A DNA stretch of 64,000 nt from CAWIJJ01 sp963836405 (GTDB lineage: Bacteria; Acidobacteriota; Terriglobia; Bryobacterales; Bryobacteraceae). The first letter of the stretch is position 1; each line of letters begins with the position of its first letter. The stretch lies in assembly GCA_963836405.1 (NCBI GenBank), contig CAWIJL010000010.1, positions 62,001 through 126,000 of the forward strand, written 5' to 3'. Below the pieces are notes generated by a model that saw only the letters and a list, made by a program, of their open reading frames with translations, had not been told where the DNA came from and made no database searches. Position numbers and translations under genes: made by a program. This document shows positions 52,864-61,542 of this stretch, piece by piece.

Positions 52864-53864
52864 ATGCCGGCCGAATGGGAACCCCACGAGGCCACCTGGA
52901 TCGCCTGGCCGCACAACCGGGAAGACTGGCCGGGCCGCTTTGCGCCCATCCCTTGGGTTTATGCCGAAATCGTCCGCAAACTGAGCCGCGTGGAGAAGGT
53001 GCGGATCCTGGTGCGGGATCGCGTCCCTGGAGGCGCAGGCGCGCGCGAATTCTTCGCAAGGCCGGCGCCAATCTGGAAGCGGTCGAGTTCTTCGAATGCC
53101 CCACCAACCGCGTCTGGACGCGCGACTATTGCCCGCTTTTCGTGCGCAACCGGCAGGGACGGATGGCGCTCACCTGCTGGCGGTTCAATGCCTGGGCCAA
53201 GTACGACGACTGGCAGCTCGATGCGGCGGTGCCCGCGTGGATGGCTGCGCGCCTTGGGCTGCCGGCGTTCGACGCGGACATGGTTCTCGAAGGGGGCAGC
53301 ATCGACGTCAACGGCGCGGGGGCTCTGCTGACCACGGAGGAGTGCCTGCTGAGTCCGGTGCAGGCGCGGAACCCGGGAATGGAACGGCGCGAGGTGGAGA
53401 GCCGGCTTGGCCGCTTTCTGGGCGTCGAGCGCGTCATCTGGCTGCGCAACGGCATCGCGGGCGACGACACGCACGGCCATGTGGACGACCTCGCCCGCTT
53501 CGTGACGCCGGACACGGTGGTGGTCGCCTCGGAACCCGATCCGACAGACGCCAATCACGAACCGCTCAGAGAGAATGCGCGGCTGCTGCGCGATGCCGGA
53601 CTGCGCGTCGTGAAACTGCCGATGCCGCGTCCGCTTGTCTTCAACGGGCAGCGCCTGCCCGCCAGCTACGCCAACTTCTACATCGCCAACGGACTGGTGC
53701 TGGTGCCGACTTTCAACGACCCCTCCGACCGGGTTGCGCTCAGCACGCTGGCGCGCTGTTTTCCCGGCCGCGAAGTGACCGGCATCCACTGTACGGAACT
53801 TGTTTGGGGACTGGGCGCTCTGCACTGCATGACGCAGCAGCAGCCGGCCTCAGGGCTCGAGTAG
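52864..53864 (+). pseudogene. aguA: Agmatine deiminase with two probable +1 indels
   Basis: Converts agmatine to N-carbamoylputrescine, feeding AguB. The first frame carries MPAEWEPHEATWIAWPHNR and WVYAEIVRKLSRVEKVRILV. A short middle stretch reads ASLEAQARA in a second frame. The rest (ILRKAGANLEAVEFFECPTN, RVWTRDYCPLFVRN, LEGGSIDVNGAGALLTTEEC, DDTHGHVDDLARF, ... HCMTQQQP with the catalytic Cys) lies in the third. Removing one base near 53020 and one near 53048-53049 gives a continuous 332-residue enzyme of normal length with all active-site residues (Asp, His and Cys). The homology is undamaged, so read error is likelier than loss of function. Confidence 0.85.
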
Positions 53865-54803
53865 CACCTTCAGCACACCGGGCTCGGCCGCTTTTGCGAA
53901 CGCTTGGGGAGCCTCGCGCAGCGGGTACCGGCCGGCTACCAACTGCTCCACGGGAATCAGGTGATGGTCGAGCAGCGGGAGCGCTTCTTCGAAACGCCCG
54001 CAGCGCGAACCCACCACCGTGATCTCGTTGACCACCAGCGGGGCGGTATCGACGGGAACGGTACCGTGGAGCGTCGATTTCAGGATCACGGTGCCGCGCG
54101 GGCGCGTCATGGCAGCGGCTGCCCGGAGGCCTTCCGGACTGCCCGTGGCCTCCACCACCCAGTCGAACGCGAGTGCGGGCGGACAATCGCCAGCCAGCGC
54201 CGTTTCCACCCCGACGCTCTTGGAGAGAGCCAGCTTTTCGGCGTGGTGCCCGTACTGGAAGACCGGATAGCCGTGGGCGTTGAGAACCATCGCGACCAGC
54301 AGCCCGAGTTTGCCGTCGCCGAGCACCGCCACGCGCTCGCTCTTGGGGATGCACACCTGTTCCAGGATTTCGCAGGCCGCCGCCAGCGGCTCGGTAAAGA
54401 CCGCACGCTCAGGCGGCATGCCGCCGGGCAGCACGTGCAGGTTGCGCTCGGGAAGCGTAAAGAACTCCGAGAAAGCGCCCGGATGACCGGCGATTCCAAG
54501 GACGGTCCGGTTGGGGCAGTGACGGCCCAGGCCGCGGCGGCACCATTCGCAGGCGGTACAGGCGAGGTTGATTTCACCGGTGACGCGGCGGCCCTTCAAC
54601 TCGCGCTTGTCCGCTTCCATGACCTCGGCCACGAATTCATGCCCTGGAATTCCAGTGAAGCCGTAATACCCCTGCTGGAGTTCGAGATCGGTGTTGCAGA
54701 TGCCTCCCAGGACGAGCTTCAACAGCGCAAAACCGGCCGGCCGCTCCGGCATCGGAACATCGCGCAGGCTGACCGCTCCGCCTTCCAGGTGAACAGCGAG
54801 CAT
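53850..54803 (-). CDS. Zinc-type medium-chain alcohol dehydrogenase family protein
   Basis: About 317 residues. The catalytic-domain motifs are GGICNTDLELQQGYYGF (zinc Cys), GIPGHEFVAEV (His-Glu) and a structural-zinc set ACTACEWCRRGLGRHCPNR (four Cys). The Rossmann part has VAVLGDGKLGLLVAMVLNAHG for NAD(P) binding. It is related to threonine/sorbitol dehydrogenase-like enzymes; the substrate is unknown. The start is ATG 54803 (LAVHLEGGAVSLRDVPMPE), 6 nt after a TATTAT box; a further ATG at 54824 overlaps the thrC start. The 3' end overlaps the aguA stop region, tail to tail. Confidence 0.9.
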   Translation of the reverse strand: MLAVHLEGGAVSLRDVPMPERPAGFALLKLVLGGICNTDLELQQGYYGFTGIPGHEFVAEVMEADKRELKGRRVTGEINLACTACEWCRRGLGRHCPNRTVLGIAGHPGAFSEFFTLPERNLHVLPGGMPPERAVFTEPLAAACEILEQVCIPKSERVAVLGDGKLGLLVAMVLNAHGYPVFQYGHHAEKLALSKSVGVETALAGDCPPALAFDWVVEATGSPEGLRAAAAMTRPRGTVILKSTLHGTVPVDTAPLVVNEITVVGSRCGRFEEALPLLDHHLIPVEQLVAGRYPLREAPQAFAKAAEPGVLKVLLEP

Positions 54804-54808
54804 GCCCT

Positions 54809-54815
54809 TATAATA
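54809..54815. promoter_or_regulatory. Shared divergent -10 element (TATAATA) for thrC and the alcohol dehydrogenase gene
   Basis: Plus strand TATAAT (54809-54814) ends 8 nt before the thrC ATG. Minus strand TATTAT (54815-54810) ends 6 nt before the dehydrogenase ATG at 54803. Only 19 bp separate the two start codons and neither has a normal Shine-Dalgarno. Confidence 0.6.
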
Positions 54816-54822
54816 GAGCTTC

Positions 54823-56130
54823 ATGACAGCCCAACTCGCCTGCTTCGAGGAGAAGTGTCGCGCAACGTACCCCTTGAGCGACGTGATCTATAATTGTCCG
54901 CGCTGCGGCGGGTTGCTCGAGACGGTATACGGTCCGGTGGCGGAGCCGGCGATGGGCCTGAAAACGCTCTGGCGCAATCGCCGCTTGTCCAACGCCCCCA
55001 TCGACCAGAGCGGCGTGTGGCGGTACCGGGAACTGATTCCCTTTCTCGACAATCTCGATCACGTCGTGACCCTGCGCGAGGGAAACACGCCGCTGCTCGA
55101 CGCGCCGCACGCCGCGCGTTACGCGGGGCTCGACCGTCTAACGTTCAAGCACCAGGGATTCAACCCCACCGGGTCGTTCAAGGACAACGGAATGACTTGC
55201 GGCGTGACCCAGGCGCGGCAACTCGGGCGGATGCGAGTGGCCTGCGTCTCCACCGGCAACACGTCGGCGTCCATGGCGGCCTACGCCAGCGCCGGCGGCC
55301 TTCAGCCCGTCATCTTCCTGCCTCATGGAAACATCTCCTTCGGCAAGCTGGCCCAGGCGCTCGAATACGGCGCACGGACGATCCAGGTGGAGGCGAACTT
55401 CGACCAGATCCTGGCGCTGGTACGGCAGGTGGCCGAAAAGCTCGGCATTTACCTGCTCAACTCGATCAACCCGTTCCGCATCGAGGGGCAGAAGACCATC
55501 ATGGTGGAACTGATGGACCAGCGCGACTGGAAGGTGCCGGATTGGGTCGTGTTGCCCGGAGGAAATCTGGGCAACGCCTCGGCATTCGGCAAGGGACTGC
55601 GCGAGATGGTGGCGCTGGGCCTGATCGACCGGCTGCCGCGGCTCGCCGTGATCCAGGCCGATGGCGCTGCGCCTTTTTACGATCTCTGGCGTTCCGAAGG
55701 AAAGTCGGGCTTCGCTCCCGTACCCGACCCGCATACGCTCGCCACGGCGATCAAGATCGGCGACCCGGTTTCCTGGCCGAAAGCTTTGATGGAAGTATGC
55801 CGCTCGAATGGCGTGGTGGAAGCGGTGAGCGAGCAGGAAATTGCGGACGCCAAGGCGATCGTCGGCCAGTGTGGAATCGGCTGTGAACCGGCCTCCGCCG
55901 CCACTCTGGCGGGTATTCGGAAGCTGGTGAAAGCGGGCACCGTGAATCCCGATGCGGACGTCGTCGCGGTACTGACCGGCAACGTTTTGAAGGACCCGGA
56001 TTACATCTTCAAGTACCACACGGGAGTACTAAAGGACGACGGTACTAGTATCATTTCCAATCACGGCAATCGGCCCGTTTTGCTGCCCTATAACCAGCAG
56101 GAAATCGAGCGTTTTCTTGACGATAGCTAG
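54823..56130 (+). CDS. thrC: Threonine synthase
   Basis: PLP enzyme converting O-phosphohomoserine to threonine. The 435-residue protein has an N-terminal zinc-ribbon-like pair of CxxxxC and CPRC (C7, C12, C25, C28), FNPTGSFKDNGM with the PLP Lys120, STGNTSASMAAYASAGG, VVLPGGNLGNASAFGKG (phosphate loop) and a C-terminal EPASAATLAG. It resembles the shorter ThrC class found in many bacteria and archaea. No other threonine pathway gene is adjacent. Divergent from the alcohol dehydrogenase through a single shared -10 box. Confidence 0.95.
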   Translation: MTAQLACFEEKCRATYPLSDVIYNCPRCGGLLETVYGPVAEPAMGLKTLWRNRRLSNAPIDQSGVWRYRELIPFLDNLDHVVTLREGNTPLLDAPHAARYAGLDRLTFKHQGFNPTGSFKDNGMTCGVTQARQLGRMRVACVSTGNTSASMAAYASAGGLQPVIFLPHGNISFGKLAQALEYGARTIQVEANFDQILALVRQVAEKLGIYLLNSINPFRIEGQKTIMVELMDQRDWKVPDWVVLPGGNLGNASAFGKGLREMVALGLIDRLPRLAVIQADGAAPFYDLWRSEGKSGFAPVPDPHTLATAIKIGDPVSWPKALMEVCRSNGVVEAVSEQEIADAKAIVGQCGIGCEPASAATLAGIRKLVKAGTVNPDADVVAVLTGNVLKDPDYIFKYHTGVLKDDGTSIISNHGNRPVLLPYNQQEIERFLDDS

Positions 56131-56213
56131 GCACCCTCACATGCGCAAGGCAATCGCCGTAATTTTCCTAAAGGCCCCCCCTACTTTTCTGTTGTATTGT
56201 TTTAGACCATTTG

Positions 56214-56225
56214 GTACATCTGTAC
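56214..56225. promoter_or_regulatory. Operator-like dyad GTACA-TC-TGTAC
   Basis: A perfect dyad with the core TACA-N2-TGTA, the core described for BlaI/MecI operators, ending one base before the ATG of the 58-residue gene at 56227. It may regulate that gene; the regulator is not shown by the sequence. Confidence 0.45.
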
Positions 56226-56226
56226 T

Positions 56227-56403
56227 ATGTTGCCCGCGAAGAAGAGACCGATTACAGCGGTTCGAGCCGACGGGAATATCCGCGGCGAGTTGAAAATTCT
56301 ATACGCACGACGCTCCGCGATCGATAATCTGATCCGTTCGCTGGTTTCATACGACCGCTGCCGCGCCCGCAACCTGGAGGGCCTCAAGCAGCGAAGCGCC
56401 TGA
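56227..56403 (+). CDS. Small basic orphan protein (58 aa)
   Basis: A 58-residue frame (LPAKKRPITAVRADGNIRGE, then LKILYARRSAIDNLIRSLVS, ending KQRSA), basic and mainly helical, with a possible DNA- or RNA-binding character. It starts next to the GTACATCTGTAC dyad. It has no Shine-Dalgarno and no recognised family. It lies alone between thrC and the cox operon. That it is translated is inferred from its composition and the adjacent dyad. Confidence 0.45.
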   Translation: MLPAKKRPITAVRADGNIRGELKILYARRSAIDNLIRSLVSYDRCRARNLEGLKQRSA

Positions 56404-56479
56404 AACCGTTTCCTGGTCGATTTCCCTCCAACGGGAGCTTCCGCGCTGTTGCCAGGCCGGCTGCGGTACACTGGCGGCA

Positions 56480-57253
56480 ATGGTACTGGGTGTGTTCCTG
56501 TGGGTGCTGACGGCGGTTGTCGTGTACCTGTTCGCCGCCCGGACCTGGTGGTTCCCTCCTCCGATTTCGAATCACGCGCAGGCCTACGATGCGCAATTCC
56601 TTCGCACATTGCTGGCGGCCGGGATCGTCTTCGTGCTTGCGCATGCCGCGCTGGTGTTCGCGATTCTCCGATTCCGCAAGCGCGAAGCTCGCCATTTCCA
56701 CGGCAGCATCCGCTGGGAAGTAGCCTGGACGGCTGCGACCACGGTGCTGTTCCTCGCCCTGATGCTTACGGGAAGCCGCATCTGGGCCAGTGTCCACCTG
56801 GAGCCCCCGCCGGCCGCCGCCCTTCGGGTGGAAGTAATCGCGTACCAGTTCGCCTGGGGCTTTCGCTACCCGGGTCCGGACGGGCGTTTCGGGCGCACGG
56901 ATCCCTCGCTGGTCAACGATGCGGCGCTCAACCCGTTCGGGCTCGATGAACAGGACCCCGGCGGCAAGGACGATATCGTAGCCACAGTGCTGAGGGCTCC
57001 CGCGGGCCTGCCCGTGCAGTTGACCCTGCGGTCGCGCGACGTGATCCACAGCTTCTTCGTGCCGGAACTCCGCCTCAAACAGGACGCGGTGCCCGGGATG
57101 GCCATTTCCCTGCACTTCGTCGCCGGCCGTGCTGGTTCCTACGAAATCCCCTGCTCGGAATTGTGCGGGCTGGGACACTCGACCATGGTGACGCGCCTTG
57201 AAGTGCTCCCGCCGGCAACGTTCGATGCCTGGCTGCGGGAGCAGTCGAAGTGA
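56480..57253 (+). CDS. coxB: Cytochrome c oxidase subunit II
   Basis: Subunit II of a heme-copper oxidase, carrying the CuA centre. Two membrane helices (about 2-22 and 43-65), then the periplasmic cupredoxin domain. CuA ligands are His190 (VIHSFFVPEL), Cys225 and Cys229 (CSELCGLGH), His233 and Met236, all present. The aromatic YQFAWGFRYPG segment receives electrons from cytochrome c. There is no fused cytochrome c domain. TACACT lies 7 nt before the ATG. The first gene of coxB-coxA-coxC; coxA overlaps by 4 bp. Confidence 0.95.
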   Translation: MVLGVFLWVLTAVVVYLFAARTWWFPPPISNHAQAYDAQFLRTLLAAGIVFVLAHAALVFAILRFRKREARHFHGSIRWEVAWTAATTVLFLALMLTGSRIWASVHLEPPPAAALRVEVIAYQFAWGFRYPGPDGRFGRTDPSLVNDAALNPFGLDEQDPGGKDDIVATVLRAPAGLPVQLTLRSRDVIHSFFVPELRLKQDAVPGMAISLHFVAGRAGSYEIPCSELCGLGHSTMVTRLEVLPPATFDAWLREQSK

Positions 57254-58977
57254 AGCTCGCACACTCGCCGCGCGGCAGCTTTCTTCGCAGATACGTGTTC
57301 AGCGTGGACCACCGGGTCATCGGGCTCCAGTATTATTTCCTCGGCCTGTTCGCGGTACTGATCGGTGTGGCTCTGTCGCTTCTGATGCGCTTTCACCTGG
57401 TGCATCCCACCGCTTCGGTCGGCTGGTTCGAGAAGCTCTGGCCCGCCGGCGCTCCGGGCGGGATGATGACTCCGGAACTGTACCTCGCGCTGATGACCCT
57501 GCACGGCACCCTCATGGTGTTCTTCGTGCTGACCACGGTTCCGCAAAGCGGGTTCGGCAATTTCGTTCTGCCGCTCCAGTTGGGCGCCGCCGACATGGCG
57601 TTCCCGGTGCTCAACATGCTCTCCTTTTGGACGACGTTCCTGTCCCTGATGGTCATGCTGTCCACGTTCTTCGTGGCCGGCGGCGGACCCATATCGGGAT
57701 GGACCGCGTACCCGCCTCTCAGTGCGGTGGGCCGTGTAGCCGGTCCGGGACAGGGGCTCGGGCAAACCGTCTGGATCCTGAGTATCGCGATCTTCTGCCT
57801 GGCCCAGGCCATGAGTTCGATCAACTTCATCACCACCACGATGGACCTGCGTTGCAAGGGGATGACGCTGATGCGCATGCCGATGACGTGCTGGACCTGG
57901 CTGGTGACGGCGGTGCTGGCGCTGTTCGGCTTTGGCGTCCTGCTTTCCGCCGGCGTTCTGCTGCTTCTTGACCGGCTCGCGGGAACCAGTTTTTTTCTGC
58001 CCACCGGGCTGCTGGTAAACGACGTGCTCCTCAGCAACCGGGGCGGCGGGTCGCCCATTCTGTGGCAGCACCTGTTCTGGTTCTTCGGGCACCCCGAGGT
58101 CTATATCGCGATCCTGCCCGGAATGGGCGTGACGTCGCAACTGCTGTCCACGTTTTCGCGCAAGCCCTTATTTGGATACCGCGCCATGGTGGTTGCGATC
58201 TTCAGTATCGGCTTCCTCGGCTTCCTGGTGTGGGGCCACCACATGTTCATGAGCGGGATGAGCCCGTATTCCGCTATGGCATTCGCCACCCTCACCATGT
58301 GCATCGGGGTGCCTTCCGCCATCAAAACCTTCAACTGGATGGCAACGTTATGGGGCGGAAAGCTCCAGCTCAATACCGCGATGCTGTTCTCGCTCGGCTT
58401 CGTTTCGGTGTTCGTCACCGGCGGCTTGAGCGGCATCTTTCTGGGGCAGCCGGCGCTCGATCTTTACTTCCACGACACGGCCTTCGTAGTCGGGCATTTC
58501 CACATCATCATGGGGGTGGCCGCGGTCTTCGCCATGTTCGCGGCCACGTTCTACTGGTTCCCGCTGATGTTCGGCCGGATGATGAATGAGACGCTGGGCA
58601 AACTGCATTTCTACTCGACCCTGGCGGGCGTCTATTCCATCTTCCTGCCCATGCACTTCCTGGGCATGGCGGGCGCGCCGCGCCGCTACGCCGATTACTC
58701 CGCCGTGCAGTACCTGGCCGGACTGATGCCGCTCAGCCGCTGGATCACCCACGCCGCCTATTTCACCGCCGCGGCGCAGGTGCTGTTCCTCGTAAACCTG
58801 TTCTGGAGCATGCGGCGGGGATCCGAGGCTCCGGGTAATCCATGGCGAGCGACCACCCTCGAATGGGCGGACGAGAGCCGGCCGGTCGTGCATCGCGGGC
58901 CGTACGAATACAGCGTGCCGGGCGCGCCCGCGGATTACACGATGCAGACCGATCCGCCAATGCCGAAAGGCGCCTGA
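57250..58977 (+). CDS. coxA: Cytochrome c oxidase subunit I
   Basis: The catalytic subunit, 575 residues with about 12 helices. Motifs include the low-spin heme His in LHGTLMVFFV, the CuB/heme a3 site WQHLFWFFGHPEVYIAILPG with the His-Tyr crosslink, the His pair in GHHMFMSGMSPY, and the final heme ligand in FHIIMGVAAVF. It is an A-type oxidase by the HPEVY motif. It starts at GTG 57250 overlapping coxB by 4 bp, and coxC begins 1 bp after its stop. Terminal electron acceptor step of the respiratory chain, reducing oxygen to water with proton pumping. Confidence 0.96.
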   Translation: MKLAHSPRGSFLRRYVFSVDHRVIGLQYYFLGLFAVLIGVALSLLMRFHLVHPTASVGWFEKLWPAGAPGGMMTPELYLALMTLHGTLMVFFVLTTVPQSGFGNFVLPLQLGAADMAFPVLNMLSFWTTFLSLMVMLSTFFVAGGGPISGWTAYPPLSAVGRVAGPGQGLGQTVWILSIAIFCLAQAMSSINFITTTMDLRCKGMTLMRMPMTCWTWLVTAVLALFGFGVLLSAGVLLLLDRLAGTSFFLPTGLLVNDVLLSNRGGGSPILWQHLFWFFGHPEVYIAILPGMGVTSQLLSTFSRKPLFGYRAMVVAIFSIGFLGFLVWGHHMFMSGMSPYSAMAFATLTMCIGVPSAIKTFNWMATLWGGKLQLNTAMLFSLGFVSVFVTGGLSGIFLGQPALDLYFHDTAFVVGHFHIIMGVAAVFAMFAATFYWFPLMFGRMMNETLGKLHFYSTLAGVYSIFLPMHFLGMAGAPRRYADYSAVQYLAGLMPLSRWITHAAYFTAAAQVLFLVNLFWSMRRGSEAPGNPWRATTLEWADESRPVVHRGPYEYSVPGAPADYTMQTDPPMPKGA

Positions 58978-58978
58978 C

Positions 58979-59614
58979 ATGCCGGAGCAGATCACCAACG
59001 ACATCATCAAGGGGCCGCCGCCTCCTCCAATCGACCGCGGCTGGGGCGGTGACGGCTCCGACGGCGGCCGCGGGTCGTTCCGGCGCGCTTCCTTCACCGG
59101 GCTGCTGGTGCTCCTCGCTGCCACCGTCATGGTATTTGCCGCCTTCACCAGCGCCTTCGTGATCCGGCGCTCCGCCGAAGACTGGACCAGCATGCCGAAG
59201 CCGGACATCCTGCTGGTGAATACAGGCGTGCTGCTGCTTTCGAGCTTCGTGCTGGACTTTTCCCGGCGGGCCCTGAAAAAACGGAACCGCGGGCGATTCA
59301 ACCTGTGGTGGAGCATCGCCACCGCGCTGGGGGTTCTGTTTCTTGTGGGACAGTCGCTGGCGTGGCGGCAGCTTGCCGCCGAGGGCATCTTCGTCGCCAC
59401 CAATCCGAGCAGCTCGTTCTTTTATCTGCTGACCGCGGCGCACGCCTTTCACCTGTTGGGCGGCGTCGCGGCCCTGGTCTATGTGGACGTGCAGGCTTTG
59501 CGGCTGCAGCTTGGACCCGCCAAGCGCACGGCCATCGACGTGACCGCAATCTACTGGCACTTTCTGGACGTGCTGTGGCTCTTCCTCATGGTGCTGTTCT
59601 ATGTGTGGGGATGA
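58979..59614 (+). CDS. coxC: Cytochrome c oxidase subunit III
   Basis: A 211-residue membrane subunit with about five helices. After a polar, Gly-rich N terminus (PPPPPIDRGWGGDGSDGG) come GLLVLLAATVMVFAAFTSAF, LLVNTGVLLLSSFVLDFSRR and YLLTAAHAFHLLGGVAALVY, ending YWHFLDVLWLFLMVLFYVWG, the conserved YWHFLDxLW motif. It stabilises the active site and proton entry. Gene order coxB-coxA-coxC with 1 bp gaps supports one operon. Confidence 0.94.
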   Translation: MPEQITNDIIKGPPPPPIDRGWGGDGSDGGRGSFRRASFTGLLVLLAATVMVFAAFTSAFVIRRSAEDWTSMPKPDILLVNTGVLLLSSFVLDFSRRALKKRNRGRFNLWWSIATALGVLFLVGQSLAWRQLAAEGIFVATNPSSSFFYLLTAAHAFHLLGGVAALVYVDVQALRLQLGPAKRTAIDVTAIYWHFLDVLWLFLMVLFYVWG

Positions 59615-59617
59615 ACG

Positions 59618-59839
59618 ATGAAGCGCGCCCTCCAGCTCATTTCGCTTGCCGCGGCACTGGCGATGGCCGCTCCGGCGCAGTGTGTGATGTGCTACCGCAC
59701 CGCGGCGGCGCAGAACCAGGCACGGGCCCGCGTATTGAACGCGGGAATTCTGGTGCTGGGCATGCCGCCGCTCCTGCTGCTTACCGGCTTCGTCGTGGTG
59801 CTTTGGCGGCGGAGCGCTGGAGAATCGGAAGAGGATTGA
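59618..59839 (+). CDS. Small membrane protein with CxxC motif, cox-linked
   Basis: A 73-residue protein 3 bp after coxC: a signal-like N terminus (LQLISLAAALAMAAPAQ), then CVMCYRTAAAQNQARARVLN and one hydrophobic helix (GILVLGMPPLLLLTGFVVVLW). The CVMC pair just outside the membrane could bind copper or heme or form a disulfide during oxidase assembly; this is inference from position. Its last 59 bases overlap the M23 gene on the other strand. Confidence 0.75.
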   Translation: MKRALQLISLAAALAMAAPAQCVMCYRTAAAQNQARARVLNAGILVLGMPPLLLLTGFVVVLWRRSAGESEED

Positions 59840-60485
59840 TCGCGGTCCCCTTCCACCACTGTTTTTCCGGCCCGAGCTCGAAAATCGCGAAGTGCAGGTG
59901 CGGAGCATCCGGGCTGGCGTCCCCGGTGCTGCCGACATAGCCGAGCACATCGCCCTGGCGCAATAGCGTTCCTTCCTTCAGGCCGCGCGCGTAGCGGTCC
60001 AGGTGCGCGTAGTAGAAGCAGTAGGTGCGCGAGTTGTCGAACTGGTAAACGGTAAGCCCGCCCTGCTTGCTGTTGAAGAGCTTGACCACATTGCCCTCGG
60101 CGGCGGCGAGTACGGGTGTGCCGCGGGGCGCCATGATGTCGAGGGCCTCGTGCTTGTGATCGGTGCGCGGATCGTTGAAGCTGTCGTAGAGTTTTGAGGG
60201 ATCGATGCCTGCGAGGGGCATGGCCAGTCCGGCAAGCGGCTTCGGCGGCGCAGTGCGATCGGCATCGCCTTCTCCGGCGCGGGCGGGTGGAATGAGTTCC
60301 GGCAGCGCAGCCGGCGTGGGGGCTGGCTCACTCGCGCTGAAATCGGGCAGTGGAGCGGACGGCGCGGGAAGCGCCGCCTGTGCCGGAGCCATACCCAGAT
60401 GGCCGCCTGCGCGAAGCACAACGCCCAGAAACAGCATCCCCGCCGCAAAGCCGAGAACGAAGGCTGCAAGAGTTCGGCCCGACAT
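59781..60485 (-). CDS. M23 family (LytM-like) peptidoglycan hydrolase
   Basis: A 234-residue membrane-anchored or secreted endopeptidase. One N-terminal helix (LAAFVLGFAAGMLFLGVVL), a Pro/Ala-rich linker to about residue 90, then the M23 domain with HKHEALDIMAP (zinc His and Asp), GNVVKLF, YYAHLDRY (catalytic His) and HLHFAIFE (zinc His). All metal ligands are present. It lies 4 bp from the L,D-transpeptidase gene on the same strand, making a peptidoglycan-remodelling pair. Confidence 0.92.
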   Translation of the reverse strand: MSGRTLAAFVLGFAAGMLFLGVVLRAGGHLGMAPAQAALPAPSAPLPDFSASEPAPTPAALPELIPPARAGEGDADRTAPPKPLAGLAMPLAGIDPSKLYDSFNDPRTDHKHEALDIMAPRGTPVLAAAEGNVVKLFNSKQGGLTVYQFDNSRTYCFYYAHLDRYARGLKEGTLLRQGDVLGYVGSTGDASPDAPHLHFAIFELGPEKQWWKGTAINPLPILQRSAAKAPRRSR

Positions 60486-60489
60486 ACGC

Positions 60490-61485
60490 TTACTCCTTAA
60501 GCTCCGCCGGCATGTTCGGTTTCACCATGCCGGCCAGTTCCTTCGCATCCCAATTCGTCAGACGGATGCACCCATGCGAGGCGGCATGACCCACGAGAGA
60601 CGGCTCCGGCGTGCCATGAATCCCATAGTGTTCCTTGGAAAGATCGATCCACACCGGACCCACCGGGTTATTCGGCCCCGGCTGGATCGTCGTCTTCGAT
60701 TCCGAGGATTTCGCGTCCCAAAACAGGTCCGGATTGTAGTGGAAAACCGGATTTTTGCCGACGCCGCGGATTTTCCAGTCGCCGATGGGCAGCGGATCGT
60801 GCTCGCTACCGATGGTGGCCACATAGAAGGCCAGCAGGTTCCCGTTTTCGTCCAGCGCGCGCACCGAGCTTTCCGATTTCGAAACCACCACCTTGGCCGC
60901 GGGCCCCGCCGGCGGGAGCGTCACGGTATTGGGCACGGTAATGTCGCGCTCGGATTGAAAATCAAAGCCTGGATTTAACGCCTTCAGGATTTTCGGCGAG
61001 CAGTGCACCCGTTCGGACAATTCCTCGACCGGCGACGTGTAGCCGAGGGCCGGGAGCTTCGCCTTCGCGGCAAGTTTCGCGGGAATCGTCACGAACGGCC
61101 CGTTCAGGTCGTCCGCCACGATGCGGTACATGGTGAGCGCCGGTGCGCTGTCGGTGTTCAGTGCGGCCCAGGTGGCCGCATCCACCGTGCCGGTGACGGG
61201 AAGATTGCGGTTTTGTTGAAAGGCGTTGACCGTCTTCTGCACGTTGGAGCCGAATTCGCCGTCGATTTCGCCGCAGGAGAAGTGCGCGCGATCGAGCAGG
61301 ATCTGCGCGCGTAGAACGCCCGGACCTTTATCGCCGAATTTGAGTTCCGGCTGGTTGGGCGATTCGATCGCCGCGGCGTCCCACACCACCTCTGGTTTCT
61401 TCGCCGGCTTGCTGCGGGCGTGAGGATCCGCACCAAGCAGGACGAAAGAGAATAGAAAGGCAATTGTTACCCGAGTGAAGCCCAT
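60490..61485 (-). CDS. L,D-transpeptidase with peptidoglycan-binding domain
   Basis: About 331 residues with a signal peptide (FTRVTIAFLFSFVLLGA). Residues about 50-110 are a PG_binding_1 domain (LKFGDKGPGVLRAQILLD ... GEFGSNVQKTVNAFQQN). A LysM-like turn (SERVHCSPKILKALNPG) follows, then the YkuD domain with IHGTPEPSLVGHAASHGCIRLTNWD (catalytic Cys and two His). It forms or edits L,D cross-links or attaches proteins to peptidoglycan. The start is ATG 61485; an in-frame TTG is 18 nt upstream. Confidence 0.92.
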   Translation of the reverse strand: MGFTRVTIAFLFSFVLLGADPHARSKPAKKPEVVWDAAAIESPNQPELKFGDKGPGVLRAQILLDRAHFSCGEIDGEFGSNVQKTVNAFQQNRNLPVTGTVDAATWAALNTDSAPALTMYRIVADDLNGPFVTIPAKLAAKAKLPALGYTSPVEELSERVHCSPKILKALNPGFDFQSERDITVPNTVTLPPAGPAAKVVVSKSESSVRALDENGNLLAFYVATIGSEHDPLPIGDWKIRGVGKNPVFHYNPDLFWDAKSSESKTTIQPGPNNPVGPVWIDLSKEHYGIHGTPEPSLVGHAASHGCIRLTNWDAKELAGMVKPNMPAELKE

Positions 61486-61542
61486 TGGCCTACGACTACG
61501 CAACTGGAATGCCAGCCGGGCAAACGTATGGAAGGACCCGCA

